From Ciborinia camelliae (Eukaryota > Ascomycota > Leotiomycetes > Helotiales > Sclerotiniaceae): a stretch of DNA of 64,000 nt. Location of the stretch: the NCBI GenBank assembly GCA_025890175.1, contig JANPYM010000007.1, positions 673,387-737,386 on the forward strand, read 5' to 3'. A program made the position numbers and the translations under genes. The notes under the pieces were generated by a model. That model searched no databases, was not told where the DNA came from, and was given only the letters and a program-made list of their open reading frames with translations. Below are positions 63,061 through 64,000 of the stretch, piece after piece. The first letter of the stretch is position 1. Every line of letters begins with the position of its first letter.

Positions 63061-63670
63061 CCCCCCTCTCTCTTACATTGTCAAGGAAACTCTCACCCCC
63101 ACACTTTGCGCAACCACCGTCACCACCGTCACCACCACCGACCTCCTCTACCTCTACCTCCGCATAATAAACTGCACCCTTATTACCCGCTCTCCTCTCC
63201 TCCAACCTGCGCAACCATCGCCCTCTTCTGCCTACCCCTCCGCATAAACTGCAGCCACCAAACTCCGTCAGCCCGCCCGCCCCCAGGAACTCCGTCGCGG
63301 CTTGACACTTACCTCTACTACTCTCGCCAAATCAGATCTCATCCTAAAAACAACCTCCATCCCCCTTCGCCAAGCGTCTTAAAGAGCCCGCTCTTAAAAC
63401 AAAATATTTTGTATCAACAACATCTGTTTTTCCTCCGTCACTCCCGCACAAAGATTATAACTATGATCCCAGGAGTTATCTTATTGATCAGTATGCGGAG
63501 GTGAAGAGGGAGGAGGTCGATGGCATTGGTGAGGGTTGTGCTAATCGTGGGGGTAAGGAAGCGGGTGTGGAAGCTTCATGGAGGTGAGGTGAGAAAGTGA
63601 TCAATCTTGTTGAAAGGGTTGCTTAGATTGGTTGAGACTATGATTTAGTATTAGTTTGGGGCTTATATAA
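63061..63670. other. C-rich low-complexity region without gene
   Basis: CACCACCGTC-type repeats at 63105-63145, and the words CTGCGCAACC and CCGCATAAACTGCA recur at short distance. Plus-strand frames are Pro/Ser/His-rich and not convincing. Confidence 0.45.
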
Positions 63671-63675
63671 ATCTC

Positions 63676-63772
63676 CTGTCTCTTCAATCTCCTGTCTCTT
63701 CAGCTCCTGTCTCTTCAATCTCTTGCCTCTTCGATCTTCTGTCTTTTCAACCTCCGTCCTCTTCAACCTCAA
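63676..63772. repeat. 15-bp minisatellite, about six or seven units
   Basis: The unit approximates CTCCTGTCTCTTCAA, with degenerate copies at the right end (CTTCTGTCTTTTCAA, CTCCGTCCTCTTCAA). It encodes Lys/Arg/Gln/Glu-rich peptide on the minus strand, which I treat as low complexity. Confidence 0.85.
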
Positions 63773-63897
63773 GATATTTGAAACTGGGGTACGTAATAAG
63801 ATGGGTTTGGGTATATGGGCTCGATATTTTTGACAAACCACCTAACCAAAAAGAAATCAGAAAGAAAGCAAAGGCGAAAACAAACGGGCACCAAGTC

Positions 63898-64000
63898 AAG
63901 CAGCGACCAATGTGACAACTACAGAAAGATAGGCGAAACGGGCGGCACCCCAAACAGCAGTCACACGGCAGCTAATGTGATGACTACAGAAAGAGAGGCG
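63898..64000. repeat. 65-bp tandem repeat running off the window end
   Basis: AATGTGACAACTACAGAAAG at 63909 recurs as AATGTGATGACTACAGAAAG at 63974, followed in both by a AGGCG end. More units may lie beyond the window. Confidence 0.75.

Overview
This window looks like nuclear DNA of a filamentous ascomycete (Pezizomycotina, perhaps Leotiomycetes; the class is a guess). The evidence is spliceosomal introns of about 50-75 bp with GTAAGT-type donors, pyrimidine-rich promoters, fungal-type Copia retrotransposons and a sharp two-compartment structure. Gene-bearing DNA of ordinary composition (about 13.35-24.8 kb and 52.5-64 kb) alternates with extremely AT-rich DNA (about 1-13.3 kb and 24.8-52.5 kb). 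Repeat copies in the AT-rich blocks differ mainly by C-to-T and G-to-A changes, the signature of repeat-induced point mutation (RIP).

Block I (1-13.3 kb) has no intact gene. It holds a complete but RIP-destroyed LTR retrotransposon (1379-8068, TSD TTTAT), a solo LTR nested inside its 5' LTR, and four more LTR units. Three of those four have perfect 5-bp target-site duplications. One (605-783) is built from four consecutive perfect hairpins.

Block II (13.35-24.2 kb) carries one apparently intact gene, a 1071-residue superfamily-1 (Upf1-like) helicase on the minus strand. Next to it are a long CTGGCA hexamer array, other simple repeats and hairpins, and an inverted pair of LTR-like units at the right edge.

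Block III (24.2-53.5 kb) is a multi-level transposon nest that can be unpacked from target-site duplications. A minus-strand JmjC-domain gene is split between 52.5-53.5 kb and 24.2-24.8 kb. The split is caused by an hAT-like MITE (8-bp TSD), which is itself split by an LTR element (195-bp LTRs, TSD GTTAC). That element holds solo LTRs, probably a further LTR element (31.6-52.3 kb), and Copia-B (37114-50822, TSD ATAAA). Copia-B is interrupted in its RNase H region by Copia-C (41824-49990, TSD GTTTA), and Copia-C is interrupted in its RNase H by a 465-bp TRIM element (TSD AATTA). Removing the insertions restores reading-frame continuity at several junctions. A second hAT-like MITE (52915-53340) sits in the same JmjC gene. 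A 10-N gap at 36255-36264 is flanked by a 1.7-kb near-identical direct duplication, almost certainly an assembly artefact.

Block IV (53.5-64 kb) contains a decayed second copy of the helicase (internal deletion, lost C-terminus), a small HTH-like fragment, a divergent pair of unrecognised multi-exon genes at 58.6-60.4 kb (-) and 60.5-61.9 kb (+), and a third helicase relic at about 62.6-63 kb. The plus-strand gene is disrupted by tandem duplications. The window ends in minisatellites. No rRNA, tRNA, CRISPR array or telomeric repeat was seen.
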